Of a DNA stretch of 64,000 nt, positions 34,285 to 43,670 are shown piece after piece. This stretch comes from Candidatus Vallotia laricis (lineage in GTDB: Bacteria > Pseudomonadota > Gammaproteobacteria > Burkholderiales > Burkholderiaceae), in NCBI RefSeq assembly GCF_020541325.1, contig NZ_CP047399.1, positions 806,001 to 870,000 of the forward strand. The letters are read 5' to 3'. The stretch's first letter is position 1. Each line of letters opens with the position of its first letter. Under the pieces are notes generated by a model. That model saw nothing but the letters and a program-made list of their open reading frames with translations. It had not been told where the DNA came from and did not search any database. The translations under genes and the position numbers were made by a program.

Positions 34285-34359
34285 CTCGCCGTAGCACAAT
34301 GGAGAGTGCACACGTCTCCTAAACGTGAGATTCAGGTTCGATTCCTGGCGGCGGGACCA
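34285..34359 (+). tRNA. tRNA-Arg (anticodon CCU)
   Basis: Cloverleaf: acceptor CTCGCCG / CGGCGGG (one T-G wobble at 2-71), D-arm GCAC-AATGGAGA-GTGC, anticodon arm CACGT-CTCCTAA-ACGTG giving CCU (reads AGG), T-arm TCAGG-TTCGATT-CCTGG, discriminator A and encoded CCA at 34357-34359. A nine-C run sits directly upstream of the mature 5' end. Confidence 0.94.
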
Positions 34360-35713
34360 CATTATGTAATAGCACTGTATAATGCAGGTAGCTGGTTATT
34401 TTTAAAGAGAAAATACTATGTCTATATAATTGTTATATTTAATAATGCGCAGGCATTATCGTACGATCATATGCAAATTACCTGAAGAGTGATTTGTCAG
34501 CTATCGCTTCGCTTAGCTACAAAAACTTACAATACTTCCAGATCATATTCGTACTTAAGCGCGTATCCGCCTAGATAAAAACCATAAATCTAATACCGGT
34601 AAAGGATTTATAAGCTGTTGCAAACGTATTTCGAGGAGTCTGTTGAGTCAGTCCGCTCTTAGTTACGGGCCCGATCTATTGCTACCGTATCACCTCGGAT
34701 CCGCTCGTTCGGTATTGTGCAGATGTGCAATGTGTATTCGGTGTTCGGTGCATCTTTACTATTATACTAGCGCCCTATAAATCGTTCGGACTGCTAAGAA
34801 TAAATCGATTTTGTGCAGCACACCAGTGCTAACTACTTGGAATCGGATGTTCCGAGGTCATCTGTTAATACAAGCGGGTGCTTTTCACATCTAAATGCAT
34901 AAAGTTTCGCCGTAAAAATCGAATAAGCACTCTCGCGATAGCACAGTAGAACTGCTTCGGCTCACGTATCCCGATAAGCGCATTCTGTATGACTATAGCT
35001 AGCCACGGACTCACAGACTGACGTTGTGATTAAACTAAGTAGCATGATTTAGGCATAAACACTGAAGCTACATTGTCTATCCGGAACTTATTAGCCAAGA
35101 CAATTAGTATCCGAAAGAGAAATTAATGTTGGAAACAAATTTCGATTCCCAATCACTTGCATTAAGCAAGTGATGCTCAGGTGACGTAAAATAGTGTTCT
35201 TGTCGACAGTTATTGATTCGGATGCGATAGTAAAGAGCCTCCTCTAGATATCGACATCATTCCAATCAAGATCAAACTCAGCATTGAGAATAGCATCTTG
35301 AGATTCAAAAATATTTCTTGAGTTTCAAAAACAGTGCCATCCGTTAGGTGAAGAATGCCCACACCTCATCTAGATTAGGTAGTGCGGCGTAAAGCGAGTA
35401 GTAAGAAATACATGACATACTTCAGGTCTAGCTGATAAAAAGCGCGAAGATTAATTCCACTCCGCTTAAAGAAGCTGATTATACTAGGGTATCCAAGGTA
35501 GAAAAACAACCTATTTTAAAACTGATATCGATATCATACTAAGCAACAACACAGCTAAAATCCTTTAAACTACTGTGACTTGTCTTGATATTACGCGCAT
35601 GAGCTACGCACCCTAGTTAGCTAAATTAAACTAATTACATGCAGTAATAAACACCTAGCCCGGACACTATTAACCATTATTATGATGGGTTTTTAAATAA
35701 ATATAAAAGGCGC
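34360..35713. other. 1.35-kb gene-free region after tRNA-Arg
   Basis: No gene recognised. A 9-bp inverted repeat with a 5-nt loop lies at 35152-35174 (ATCACTTGC / GCAAGTGAT). Parts near 34640-34900 have somewhat higher G+C, which may mark an unrecognisable old gene. Confidence 0.4.
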
Positions 35714-35980
35714 ATGAAAGGAAATCTCGTTATTATTTGCCGCGACCAAGATGCCCATGAATTCGACACGCTAATGAGCGAATATGGCGTTTTCCAGACT
35801 AGGTTATCGTCAACCGCATGGTATCTAAAGTTTGATGATTTACCCGAGGTAATCCAGGAGGAGATCCTAGAACGACTAGGTAAATATACTACGCACTATA
35901 TCTTTGAAGCTAATAGCGTGACATACAATACGATCGATAGCGAAGCTGCTGCCGCATTAAATACACTATTTGGCGATTAA
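35714..35980 (+). CDS. Small conserved-looking protein of unknown function
   Basis: An 88-residue acidic protein, MKGNLVIICRDQDAHEFDTL at the start and ALNTLFGD at the end. It has no signal peptide, membrane segment or metal motif. Predicted alternation of strands and helices (GNLVIICRD; WYLKFDDLPEVIQEEILERL; HYIFEANSVTYNTID) suggests a small alpha/beta fold. The frame has clean codon use for its length and stands alone between two long non-coding stretches, which argues that selection keeps it. I do not recognise the family. The Shine-Dalgarno site is weak (AAGGCGC before ATG). Confidence 0.7.
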   Translation: MKGNLVIICRDQDAHEFDTLMSEYGVFQTRLSSTAWYLKFDDLPEVIQEEILERLGKYTTHYIFEANSVTYNTIDSEAAAALNTLFGD

Positions 35981-36075
35981 CGCAGTTGTTTCCCAGTATG
36001 AAGGTAGAAATATTACAGATTAGGCCTGCGTGTCACCTGCTAAACTAGCATTGTCTACTTAATACGAAGGTATTT

Positions 36076-36143
36076 ATTCCAGTAATCGTCATCCAGTATT
36101 TAACAATTAGGAAGGTCTTTAACTGATTGACGATTACTGGAAT
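36076..36143. repeat. 16-bp perfect inverted repeat, 36-nt spacer
   Basis: Arms 36076-36091 (ATTCCAGTAATCGTCA) and 36128-36143 are exact reverse complements. It lies about 95 bp downstream of the 88-aa gene. The long loop and absent T-run argue against an intrinsic terminator. Confidence 0.85.
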
Positions 36144-36294
36144 CTGAGCTTTCTATAATTCTTGCGGACGAAGATCTTGCTTTAAATCAAGGCAGTATTG
36201 CAGAGCGCAATTTTCAACCTGATTGATGAGCTGTAAAATTTACACTACACATAGTCTAGACTATTTTGATTACTATAGACAGCGCACTGTACTC

Positions 36295-36341
36295 AGTTCT
36301 CAGTTGAATTTTCTAGATTCTAGAAAATTCAACTGAGAACT
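36295..36341. repeat. Perfect 23-bp inverted repeat, 1-nt spacer
   Basis: Left arm 36295-36317 (AGTTCTCAGTTG...) and right arm 36319-36341 are exact complements around a single T. A modest T-rich stretch (TTTGTATTTG, partly in the arm end) follows on the plus side, so it could also act as a weak terminator for the 88-aa gene, but it is unusually long and loopless for that. Confidence 0.9.
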
Positions 36342-36545
36342 TTTGTATTTGCTAATAGCCTTAGAAAGGCTTGTTTTAGTTTGTTGATACAGACTGAATA
36401 CACTCCTTAGATGTATACTTGCATAGTTCTCGCTTAGATCATTTATTCTTTGCCCATCTAAGTTGTTATGCATAACATATTAACTATATTTATATAGTTA
36501 ATAAACGCCGAAGACCTGTACTATAACAGAGCAAAAATGAATTAG

Positions 36546-36635
36546 CGCTGTAATGCAATGGCATATTGCAATGTTGATCTAATGCATCATAATACTTAAG
36601 ATTATGCGGCGGCTTATACTTTTTAGCTTGGGATA
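36546..36635 (-). pseudogene. Possible remnant of the HexR/RpiR regulator domain of Glk
   Basis: One minus-strand frame reads KLKSISRRIILSIMMH, then a stop, then INIAI. I align this loosely with the C-terminal end of the regulator domain fused to Burkholderia Glk (QLSMISR-ILHLLMID-ILAVGV, from memory). It lies about 190 bp beyond the glk stop in the right orientation. The alignment is short and made by eye, so this is only a suggestion. Confidence 0.3.
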
Positions 36636-36820
36636 GTAAAGCTTACCTATTTGTAATCTAACTTCTAGCCCAAAAAACTATTAAGAAAGCCGGCCTATAC
36701 CAGGTTTCTTAAATAGTTAGCAGTCTCTGATGACTACACGCGAGTCGGCTAACAATATCAGACCATCATATTGGAAATGATGTATCGATAACTCTAAGAT
36801 CAGATAATTATGCGAACTGG

Positions 36821-37903
36821 CTATGGGCTATCGGCTGGCATAAAAACGTCTCGCATCTGCCAGACGCGCTCAAATACCGCCGACTCTCTGTTAGATCGAT
36901 GCCAAAGTTGTTCAGCTAGAATCGCAGACACGCCCAGGAACGCTGGATATTTCGCAGTGATTACGAAGGTTGGAATATTCGCTAGATATGCCCTGGAACG
37001 GCCTTTCTCTTGGAAGCGTGTACGAAACGGAGAAGCAGAAAATAACTCTCCCAGATGAGAGATCACACCTCCGCCGATATAAATTCCACCAAGAGCACCA
37101 AGCGTAACTGCAATATTTCCAGTAAATGTGCCAAGAACTGCGCAGAAACACTCTACTGCTTCCAGAGCGAGCGGATCGGCCGCCTGCGCACGCCTCACTA
37201 CATCAGCTGGCTCGAGTTTAGGGTTAAGAGGCTTTTTACTATAGACAGCCAGTGCCCGATATATTAGCGCTAGTCCCGGTCCCGCGCAGATGCGCTCGAA
37301 GGACACATGCGTCCATTGCTTGCGCGCATAATTTAGTATTCGATCTTCACGCTCATCCTGCGGCGAAAACGTAGCATGTCCACCCTCACTGCCCAGTGCA
37401 ATCCAACGATCGTTTGATGGAATTAGACCTGACACACCTAAACCAGTACCCGGTCCAACCAGTCCGATTACACTATTCTGTCGACGCACACCACCTCCAA
37501 TCTGTGCGCGCTGTGCATCAAATAAGCACGGCAAAGCCATTGCTAAAGCAGTAAAGTCGTTAACTACTAATAGTGTATCGAATCCTAATGCGCAGCGTGT
37601 AGCCTCAATTGAAAAACTCCAGTTGCGATTAGTCATCTGTACCTGATCACCGTCTACAGGATTGGCGATTGCAATAGCCGCATGGTTCACGCGAATAATC
37701 TTATTATCCTCTAAAAATCTTTTAATCGCAGAGGCAATACCAGGATAGTCTGCACAAGGGTATACACGTACATTGTCAATCTGACCAGGTCTAAATTCCA
37801 GCGCAAAACGCGCATTGGTTCCGCCTACGTCGGCAAGCAGCCGTGGCCCATCCGGATGTGGACTCTCACGCGCAAACATTGCTTTAGGCGCACCAGTAAG
37901 CAT
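36821..37903 (-). CDS. glk: Glucokinase (truncated from the Glk-HexR fusion)
   Basis: Phosphorylates glucose with ATP to glucose 6-phosphate, feeding zwf and pgl in the same cluster. The ROK-like/Glk core is complete: [15 protein letters not shown] (phosphate 1), [26 protein letters not shown] and [11 protein letters not shown], and [19 protein letters not shown]. In Burkholderia the protein is bifunctional (~640 aa), with an RpiR/HexR-type DNA-binding and sugar-isomerase-fold regulator following QMRDALTPAER. Here the chain ends [12 protein letters not shown] at 360 aa, exactly at that junction. The start at 37903 overlaps the pgl 3' end by 20 nt, as in the compact Burkholderia operon; an upstream extension is possible but unlike the family. 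Confidence 0.93.
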   Translation of the reverse strand: MLTGAPKAMFARESPHPDGPRLLADVGGTNARFALEFRPGQIDNVRVYPCADYPGIASAIKRFLEDNKIIRVNHAAIAIANPVDGDQVQMTNRNWSFSIEATRCALGFDTLLVVNDFTALAMALPCLFDAQRAQIGGGVRRQNSVIGLVGPGTGLGVSGLIPSNDRWIALGSEGGHATFSPQDEREDRILNYARKQWTHVSFERICAGPGLALIYRALAVYSKKPLNPKLEPADVVRRAQAADPLALEAVECFCAVLGTFTGNIAVTLGALGGIYIGGGVISHLGELFSASPFRTRFQEKGRSRAYLANIPTFVITAKYPAFLGVSAILAEQLWHRSNRESAVFERVWQMRDVFMPADSP

Positions 37904-38570
37904 CGACGTTGACTCCCATATCGTTGGCCAGTTTGGAGATGGCATTATGTTGTAATTGCTCAATCGCAGCATGTAGAACGTCTAGCTTTGACTGCCCGGA
38001 GATTAACAGAAAGAGACGCTTAATTTGCTTAAGTGCCGATAATGAAAAGCTGACCCGTAGATGTAGCGCCTGTCGTGGCTGGACTAGAATATAACGATCG
38101 TGAGTGAGTATTGCTAAATCCCACTGCGGCGAGTCAGCGAAAATCGACGCAATATGACCGTCTTTGCCCATACCCAGAACGGCTACATCAGGAAGCATGC
38201 GTGAGACATTCATATTTAGAGCTTCGATGTGGGCATTAGGGGGCTGATTGATGTCGACTAACGGCTGGAACATCGCCTCGCGCGCTGCATGCTGCAGCAA
38301 TGTATCTTGGACGAATCTCGCATTACTATCTGGGTGTATAAGGGGAACCCAACGGTCATCGACCAGGGTGATATTAATGCGCGCCCAGTCAAGCAAGCGC
38401 TGTGATAAAGCTTGCAAGAATGGGCGTGGGCTCGTGCCACCCGACACCGCGAGTGTGACACGCGCCGGGTCTATACGATTGGCTAGCGACGACTGTAACG
38501 CATCGCTAACCGCTTGCACTAGCGCGGCCCGCTGGGCGTACTCATTGTCAAAAGCGTGAAGCCCGATCAC
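37884..38570 (-). CDS. pgl: 6-phosphogluconolactonase
   Basis: Hydrolyses 6-phosphogluconolactone to 6-phosphogluconate, second step of the oxidative pentose phosphate route. The 228-residue protein shows [16 protein letters not shown] (sugar-phosphate binding, residues ~40-55), [21 protein letters not shown] and [18 protein letters not shown], the family signatures. It lies between zwf (52 nt upstream) and glk (overlapping downstream), forming a three-gene operon. Confidence 0.95.
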   Translation of the reverse strand: MIGLHAFDNEYAQRAALVQAVSDALQSSLANRIDPARVTLAVSGGTSPRPFLQALSQRLLDWARINITLVDDRWVPLIHPDSNARFVQDTLLQHAAREAMFQPLVDINQPPNAHIEALNMNVSRMLPDVAVLGMGKDGHIASIFADSPQWDLAILTHDRYILVQPRQALHLRVSFSLSALKQIKRLFLLISGQSKLDVLHAAIEQLQHNAISKLANDMGVNVDAYWCA

Positions 38571-38622
38571 TTTTCCTCCGTACTGCTTTAATTATTATCT
38601 ATAGATACCGCGTGCGGTCTGA

Positions 38623-40080
38623 TTAGTTCTCTTCTTCTAGCCAGCATGTACCATGCTGAGCTAGAAGAGCGCTAGCTGCAGCTGGTCCCCATGTTCCTGC
38701 TGCATACCGCTTAGGCACAGTACCGAGTCGAGTCCATTCTGTTAGAATTGGCTCAACCCACCTCCACGCTGCCTCTTGCTCGTCTCGATGCACAAATAAT
38801 GCTAATCGGCCATTGATAACATCTAATAGTAAGCGCTGGTATGCTTCCATACGTTCTTCTTTGAAGAACTTATCAAAAGCTAGATCCAAGTGCACACTTT
38901 GTAAGTTCATCCCTTCACCGGGCTGTTTGGCGAGGCCATATAGCCGAATTGATTCGTTAGGCTGAAGACGAATCACTAAACGATTAGAGCTATTTCGTAG
39001 TGCCATAGAATCAAAAACTGAATGCGGAACTGCTCGGAAGTTAACAACAATCTCCGCAACTCGATCAGCAAGTCGCTTGCCGGTCCGCAGAAAAAATGGC
39101 ACTCCAGCCCAGCGCCAGTTTTCGATCTCGACTTTTAGGGCAACAAAGGTTTCGGTCGTGCTAGACGCGCTCACGCCCTGCTCCGTTATATAAGCAGGCA
39201 CCGCAACACCTTTGAGCACGCCTGTATGATATTGACCGCGTACAGCAACGCGACTAACAGCACCAGGCTCAATAGGTTTGAGGGCGCGTAGCACGCGCAG
39301 TTTTTCATCGCGTAACGAGTCAGTATGCATTGAGTGGGGCGGCTCCATTGCTACGATAGACAGCAGCTGCAGTAGATGGTTTTGCACCATGTCTCGTAAT
39401 GCGCCAGTGCTATCGTAGAAATCACCTCGTCCTTCGACTCCCAATTCTTCTGCAATCGTAATTTGAATACTCTCGACCCACTCGCGGCGCCATAGTGGCT
39501 CAAGGAGTGTATTGCCAAAACGCAGAGCTAGTAGATTCTGAACGGGTTCCTTGCCTAGGTAATGATCTATCCGGTAAATATGGCTTTCTACGAAAATTTC
39601 ACCGACTGCGTTATTGATCGCTTTAGACGACTGCAGGTCATAACCAAGAGGCTTCTCTAACACGATTCGTGCACCATCACTTAAGCCTATAATTGATAGT
39701 GCACGACAAATTGGCACGAATAGAGATGGCCTGGTAGCAAGATAGAATACCCGAATACCGGACAGCTGCGAAATCGCATCTCGCAATAACGCATAATCTT
39801 CCGGCTGCCCGAGATCAACCCGCACAAACAAAATTCGATTGAGAAAGTCGTTCCACAAAGGATCATCGCCATCCGGCTTTATGTGATTGCGTACATGTGT
39901 ATGCATCCACTGCAAGTACGCTTCTCGATTGCCGAAGCCACGGGCGACCGCAATAATCCGTCCCGCCGCAGGCAGCAAGCCGCCACGGTGCGCCTGGTAC
40001 AACCCCGGCAAAATCTTACGCATTGCCAGATCACCGGTTCCGCCGAAAAGAACAAACGTAAAGCCTGTGTCAACTTGCAT
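38623..40080 (-). CDS. zwf: Glucose-6-phosphate 1-dehydrogenase
   Basis: Oxidises glucose 6-phosphate with NADP to the lactone, supplying NADPH and pentose precursors. The start MQVDTGFTFVLFGGTGDLAM gives 485 aa, normal length, with the dinucleotide motif GGTGDLA at residues ~13-19. The substrate signature RIDHYLGKEPVQNLLALRFG contains the conserved Lys and catalytic His region. An open extension of 19 codons upstream (to 40137) has no family similarity. First gene of zwf-pgl-glk. Its HexR-type repressor appears lost (see glk), so expression may be constitutive. Confidence 0.96.
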   Translation of the reverse strand: MQVDTGFTFVLFGGTGDLAMRKILPGLYQAHRGGLLPAAGRIIAVARGFGNREAYLQWMHTHVRNHIKPDGDDPLWNDFLNRILFVRVDLGQPEDYALLRDAISQLSGIRVFYLATRPSLFVPICRALSIIGLSDGARIVLEKPLGYDLQSSKAINNAVGEIFVESHIYRIDHYLGKEPVQNLLALRFGNTLLEPLWRREWVESIQITIAEELGVEGRGDFYDSTGALRDMVQNHLLQLLSIVAMEPPHSMHTDSLRDEKLRVLRALKPIEPGAVSRVAVRGQYHTGVLKGVAVPAYITEQGVSASSTTETFVALKVEIENWRWAGVPFFLRTGKRLADRVAEIVVNFRAVPHSVFDSMALRNSSNRLVIRLQPNESIRLYGLAKQPGEGMNLQSVHLDLAFDKFFKEERMEAYQRLLLDVINGRLALFVHRDEQEAAWRWVEPILTEWTRLGTVPKRYAAGTWGPAAASALLAQHGTCWLEEEN

Positions 40081-41147
40081 TATGTATTGATGGTGACGTT
40101 GTAAATATAGCTTGGTTTTGTTGCGCACGTGGCACAATTACCCATAGTCTGATAAAAATATTTATGACACTGTGTAGTGTAACTACAATCTAAATAAAGC
40201 GGTACATTTAGTGTGAAGAAAAACTTCTTTATATTAATCAGTTACAGTACAAGCTATCAGCTTCTAACCAGTCGGTAGATGTTCATGATACCCTTTTAAT
40301 AATAGTATGACATATGCCACGCAGAGGGATCTTCATGCTGAAGAAGATGACATATCTATATACCGTTGGAGATTTACGAAATTTACTTATTTTGTGGCTA
40401 CATAACCCCGTAGCCAGGTAATTGATACATCGCCTCTTTATACTTTCTCTAGCGCTCCAAGCCCCGAGGGAATAACAATAAACCTCGTATAATCATCGTT
40501 GCATTGTGTGCTATTGATTTGATATGTAATCTAGCACTATCTAATATAGTTAAAATCCCGTGAATGCCTTGTTAGCACGGCTATCTTTCAACAAAAAATT
40601 AAAGTAGGAAGTGACATACGTTAAAAACGTATAAATCATTAAAAGTGCCTATAGAAAAACTACGCCATAGCAAAGCTAGAAATAGCTGGTAGTAATACTA
40701 TGCTCAATTTCAGGGAAACTTTATTCAGTACCTTTCTTAGGGTACCCTTTTAATAAAGTATTAAAAGACCGCATTAATATCAGATTAGACTAATGCGAGC
40801 ATACTGGGAGCTAACAAGGCCGCTGAAATAGCAATGTTGGGTTGGTTTCGAAATGCTGAGTTAGATTCGGGAGCTTAATTTTGGGTGTCTCCATAAAGGC
40901 GGCTTGGTTGAAGTAATTACGGGCTACTGAACACTATAATATGCATATATATAGTGTTCAGTAGCGGATACTTCCCTAAGAGTATATTTATCTATATTTT
41001 ATAGCCCCGATATATCCCACTTCAACGCGCTTTTCTACGAGAAATTTAATAATGATATGGATGTAGCTTTCTCAGCATATGAAGCTATTTACGTATCTAT
41101 TATTTACGATAATACGCTATAACACTCAACTCCAACTGAACTATGCC
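40081..41147. other. Divergent spacer zwf / ribD
   Basis: About 1.07 kb with no gene recognised. I looked for an FMN riboswitch before ribD and saw none of its conserved blocks. It contains the inverted repeat 40924-40964 and a GGGTACCC palindrome near 40739-40746. Confidence 0.5.
40924..40964. repeat. 15-bp perfect inverted repeat, 11-nt loop
   Basis: Arms 40924-40938 (CTACTGAACACTATA) and 40950-40964 are exact complements flanking an AT-rich loop. It lies about 180 bp upstream of ribD. No T-run follows. Confidence 0.85.
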
Positions 41148-42299
41148 ATGTTTTCAGACTTTGATCGCTTACAAATGCGGCTCGCGCTCGCGCTTGCGGA
41201 GCGCGGGTTATATACAACGTCGCCGAATCCTCGAGTAGGATGTGTTCTTGTTAAGAATGGCAAAGTTATTGGAGAGGGATTCACTCAGCCTGCTGGGCAA
41301 GACCATGCAGAAATTTGTGCACTAAAAGACGCTCGATCACGAGGGCACACTACCGTTGGCTCCACCGCCTATGTGACTCTGGAGCCCTGTAGCCATTTCG
41401 GTTGCACGCCGCCTTGCGCTAATATCCTAATTGAATCCGGAATTTCGCGAGTAATAGCTGCGATGAGAGATCCAAACTCTCAGGTTAGTGGTCGTGGACT
41501 AGCCATGCTGCGCAATGCGGGTATGGAGGTGCATTGTGGACTGCTGGCGCAGGAGGCTCAGGAGCTAAACGTAGGATTTGTGTCACGGATGACGCGTAAC
41601 GTTCCGTGGGTTCGTCTTAAGATTGCTGCGACATTAGACGGTTGTACTGCATTGCCAGACGGCCGCAGTCAATGGATCACATCAGATGCCGCGCGTAGAG
41701 ACGGACATGCATGGCGAGCGCGCTCATGTGCAACGCTTACCGGTATTGGCACAGTTAAAAAAGACGATCCGCAGATGAACGTGCGTGCGGTATCAACACC
41801 TCGCCAACCATTGCGTGTGCTGGTAGACAGCCGATTAAGCATTCCGCTAGATGCAAAACTTTTATCTGGTGCACCACTACTTATTGTATGTGAGAGCGAT
41901 GATGGAGAATGCGCCAAACGAGCCCATTCCTTACGCAAAGCTGGTGCCGAAGTAATTGCCTTACCGAACCTATCTGGCAAGGTTGACCTACAAGCGGCGC
42001 TACGGATGCTTGCTGCTCGTGGTATTAATGAATTGCATGTCGAGGCTGGATATAGGATTAATAGCTCATTATTGCGCGCAGGCTGCGTCGATGAGCTTCT
42101 GCTCTATATTGACCCATCTCTTCTTGGAAACGCGATAGGTATGTTTAACCTCGATCCGCCATTAGAACTCGATCGACGGATACGGCTGCGCTATCATTCG
42201 GTTCAGCAGATCGGTAAAGATCTACGTATCCTAGCTAGGCTTATATTAGCAGCCGAGTTTGGTGACTTATCGAAAATGAGTAGTGATACGCTCTCATAA
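41148..42299 (+). CDS. ribD: Riboflavin biosynthesis deaminase/reductase RibD
   Basis: Bifunctional enzyme: pyrimidine deaminase followed by 5-amino-6-ribosylamino-uracil phosphate reductase. With the start at 41148 (MFSDFDRLQMRLALALAERG) the protein has 383 aa. The N-terminal zinc deaminase shows H53-A-E55 and PCSHFGCTPPC with C81 and C90. The reductase domain begins near residue 150 (VPWVRLKIAATLDG) and includes GRSQWITSDAARRDGH and the NADPH-binding GIGTVKKDDPQMNVR. The frame is open 23 codons further upstream without similarity. First gene of the rib-nusB cluster, 18 nt before ribE. Confidence 0.95.
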   Translation: MFSDFDRLQMRLALALAERGLYTTSPNPRVGCVLVKNGKVIGEGFTQPAGQDHAEICALKDARSRGHTTVGSTAYVTLEPCSHFGCTPPCANILIESGISRVIAAMRDPNSQVSGRGLAMLRNAGMEVHCGLLAQEAQELNVGFVSRMTRNVPWVRLKIAATLDGCTALPDGRSQWITSDAARRDGHAWRARSCATLTGIGTVKKDDPQMNVRAVSTPRQPLRVLVDSRLSIPLDAKLLSGAPLLIVCESDDGECAKRAHSLRKAGAEVIALPNLSGKVDLQAALRMLAARGINELHVEAGYRINSSLLRAGCVDELLLYIDPSLLGNAIGMFNLDPPLELDRRIRLRYHSVQQIGKDLRILARLILAAEFGDLSKMSSDTLS

Positions 42300-42317
42300 T
42301 AAAGAGGTTATATACAA

Positions 42318-42974
42318 ATGTTCACAGGTATTGTTACAGCGATCGGCCGGATTGAATTGATTACTCCGATAGATTCCTCCTGCATTAAGGGGGGGCTACG
42401 TCTTTCAATCTCCGCTGGCATACTTGATTTGTCCGATGTGAGGTTGGGTGATAGCATCGCAGTGCAAGGCGCTTGCTTAACGGTCATTGGAAAGAAAGCG
42501 GCACATTTTAATGTTGATGTATCACGGGAAACACTAAACTGCACTGCAGGGCTGACCCAGCCTGGCGACGTGAATCTCGAAAAAGCGCTAAGAGTCGATC
42601 AACGCTTAAGCGGTCATATGGTCAGCGGCCATATCGATGGAATGGGGCAAGTCAGCCTCTTTGATCCGGCGGGGGAATCATATGTATTATGCATCGTCGC
42701 GCCCTCCTCACTCGCGAAGTATTTTGCACATAAAGGATCTGTTACGCTTAATGGTGTAAGCCTCACAATTAATACCGTTAAAGATCTAGGCGACGGATGC
42801 GAGTTATCGTTGAACCTAATTCCGTACACGATACAGATGACTACGCTACGGCATTTGCGAGTTGGCGACACACTCAATATTGAAGTCGATATTATTTCGC
42901 GTTATATTGAGCGAATGCTTAGCGCATATCAGGATAGTTATAAATCATTAAATTTATCTAATTCAAAAGTTTAG
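42318..42974 (+). CDS. ribE: Riboflavin synthase alpha chain
   Basis: Dismutates two 6,7-dimethyl-8-ribityllumazine molecules to riboflavin. The 218-residue protein begins MFTGIVTAIGRIE and contains the two lumazine-binding repeats; CLTVIGKKAAHFNVDVSRET and GVSLTINTVKDL mark the equivalent region of each half, and HMVSGHIDGMGQV starts the second. AAAGAGG lies about 10 nt before the ATG. Downstream, an unusually long 0.7-kb spacer separates it from ribBA. Called ribC in E. coli nomenclature. Confidence 0.96.
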   Translation: MFTGIVTAIGRIELITPIDSSCIKGGLRLSISAGILDLSDVRLGDSIAVQGACLTVIGKKAAHFNVDVSRETLNCTAGLTQPGDVNLEKALRVDQRLSGHMVSGHIDGMGQVSLFDPAGESYVLCIVAPSSLAKYFAHKGSVTLNGVSLTINTVKDLGDGCELSLNLIPYTIQMTTLRHLRVGDTLNIEVDIISRYIERMLSAYQDSYKSLNLSNSKV

Positions 42975-43670
42975 AAAAATCTACTAGTATTGTGCTAAAA
43001 TTAATCAAGGAATCTAATCGAGCCGCAGAACTATCTGCGCTGAATTTTTGCAATATCCGCAAAGACCTATCTCTAAAAAGCATAGAATGAGCGTCGCTAC
43101 TTTACTATATGTACTGTAACGCTAGCGATTATCATTTGTAATGCGCTACATTTTCTACTAGTAATCTTTCAGCATGACAGACGTAGTTTTCATACACACG
43201 CTCGATTTATGATCGAGGTAAATTTTAACTACATAAAACAAGAAGTGATAATATATATGAAATAAACGCTGTAAATATTTCTAGTTCTAAATTATTTGGT
43301 TGTGATACTTAACTTAGAGAATGCAAATAAGGTAGCGGCAATAAGTATATCCTAAAACCTGCTGAGCTTAACAACCTGGAAATTTTTAGGGCTGCTATGG
43401 ATGCAGCAGATTCTAACTCCTGCAGCTCATTATAGGATTAGATCATCCTAATCCAAAGAACAACAAAAGATCTTTTCTAGATCCTTATCCGTCTGTTTTG
43501 TATAACGTCTAGCACGACTGCGTGAAGAAATTAATCCTCGTAAAACTCTACGCTTGTATATTTTTAAAAAAACTGACCTAAATCGGCATACAACGGCATA
43601 GAAATAAGCGCTCTCGACGAAATGCACGCGTAAAATAGTAGTTTTTACTATTGTGTCAATATTGTCCACT
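42975..43670. other. Spacer within the riboflavin cluster
   Basis: About 700 bp between ribE and ribBA with no gene recognised and no FMN riboswitch pattern. A short ACGCTCGAT..ATCGAGGT hairpin lies near 43199-43219. Such a gap inside a normally compact cluster suggests decay of a former insertion or gene. Confidence 0.45.

Larger units (their letters stand above)
35981..36820. other. Spacer holding two large inverted repeats and a possible hexR remnant
   Basis: No intact gene. It holds inverted repeats at 36076-36143 and 36295-36341 and a possible minus-strand remnant of the regulator domain once fused to Glk (36546-36635). The rest is A+T-rich and stop-rich. Confidence 0.45.

Noticed and set aside
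40081-41147. FMN riboswitch before ribD
   Set aside because: None of the conserved RFN blocks could be found here or upstream of ribBA.
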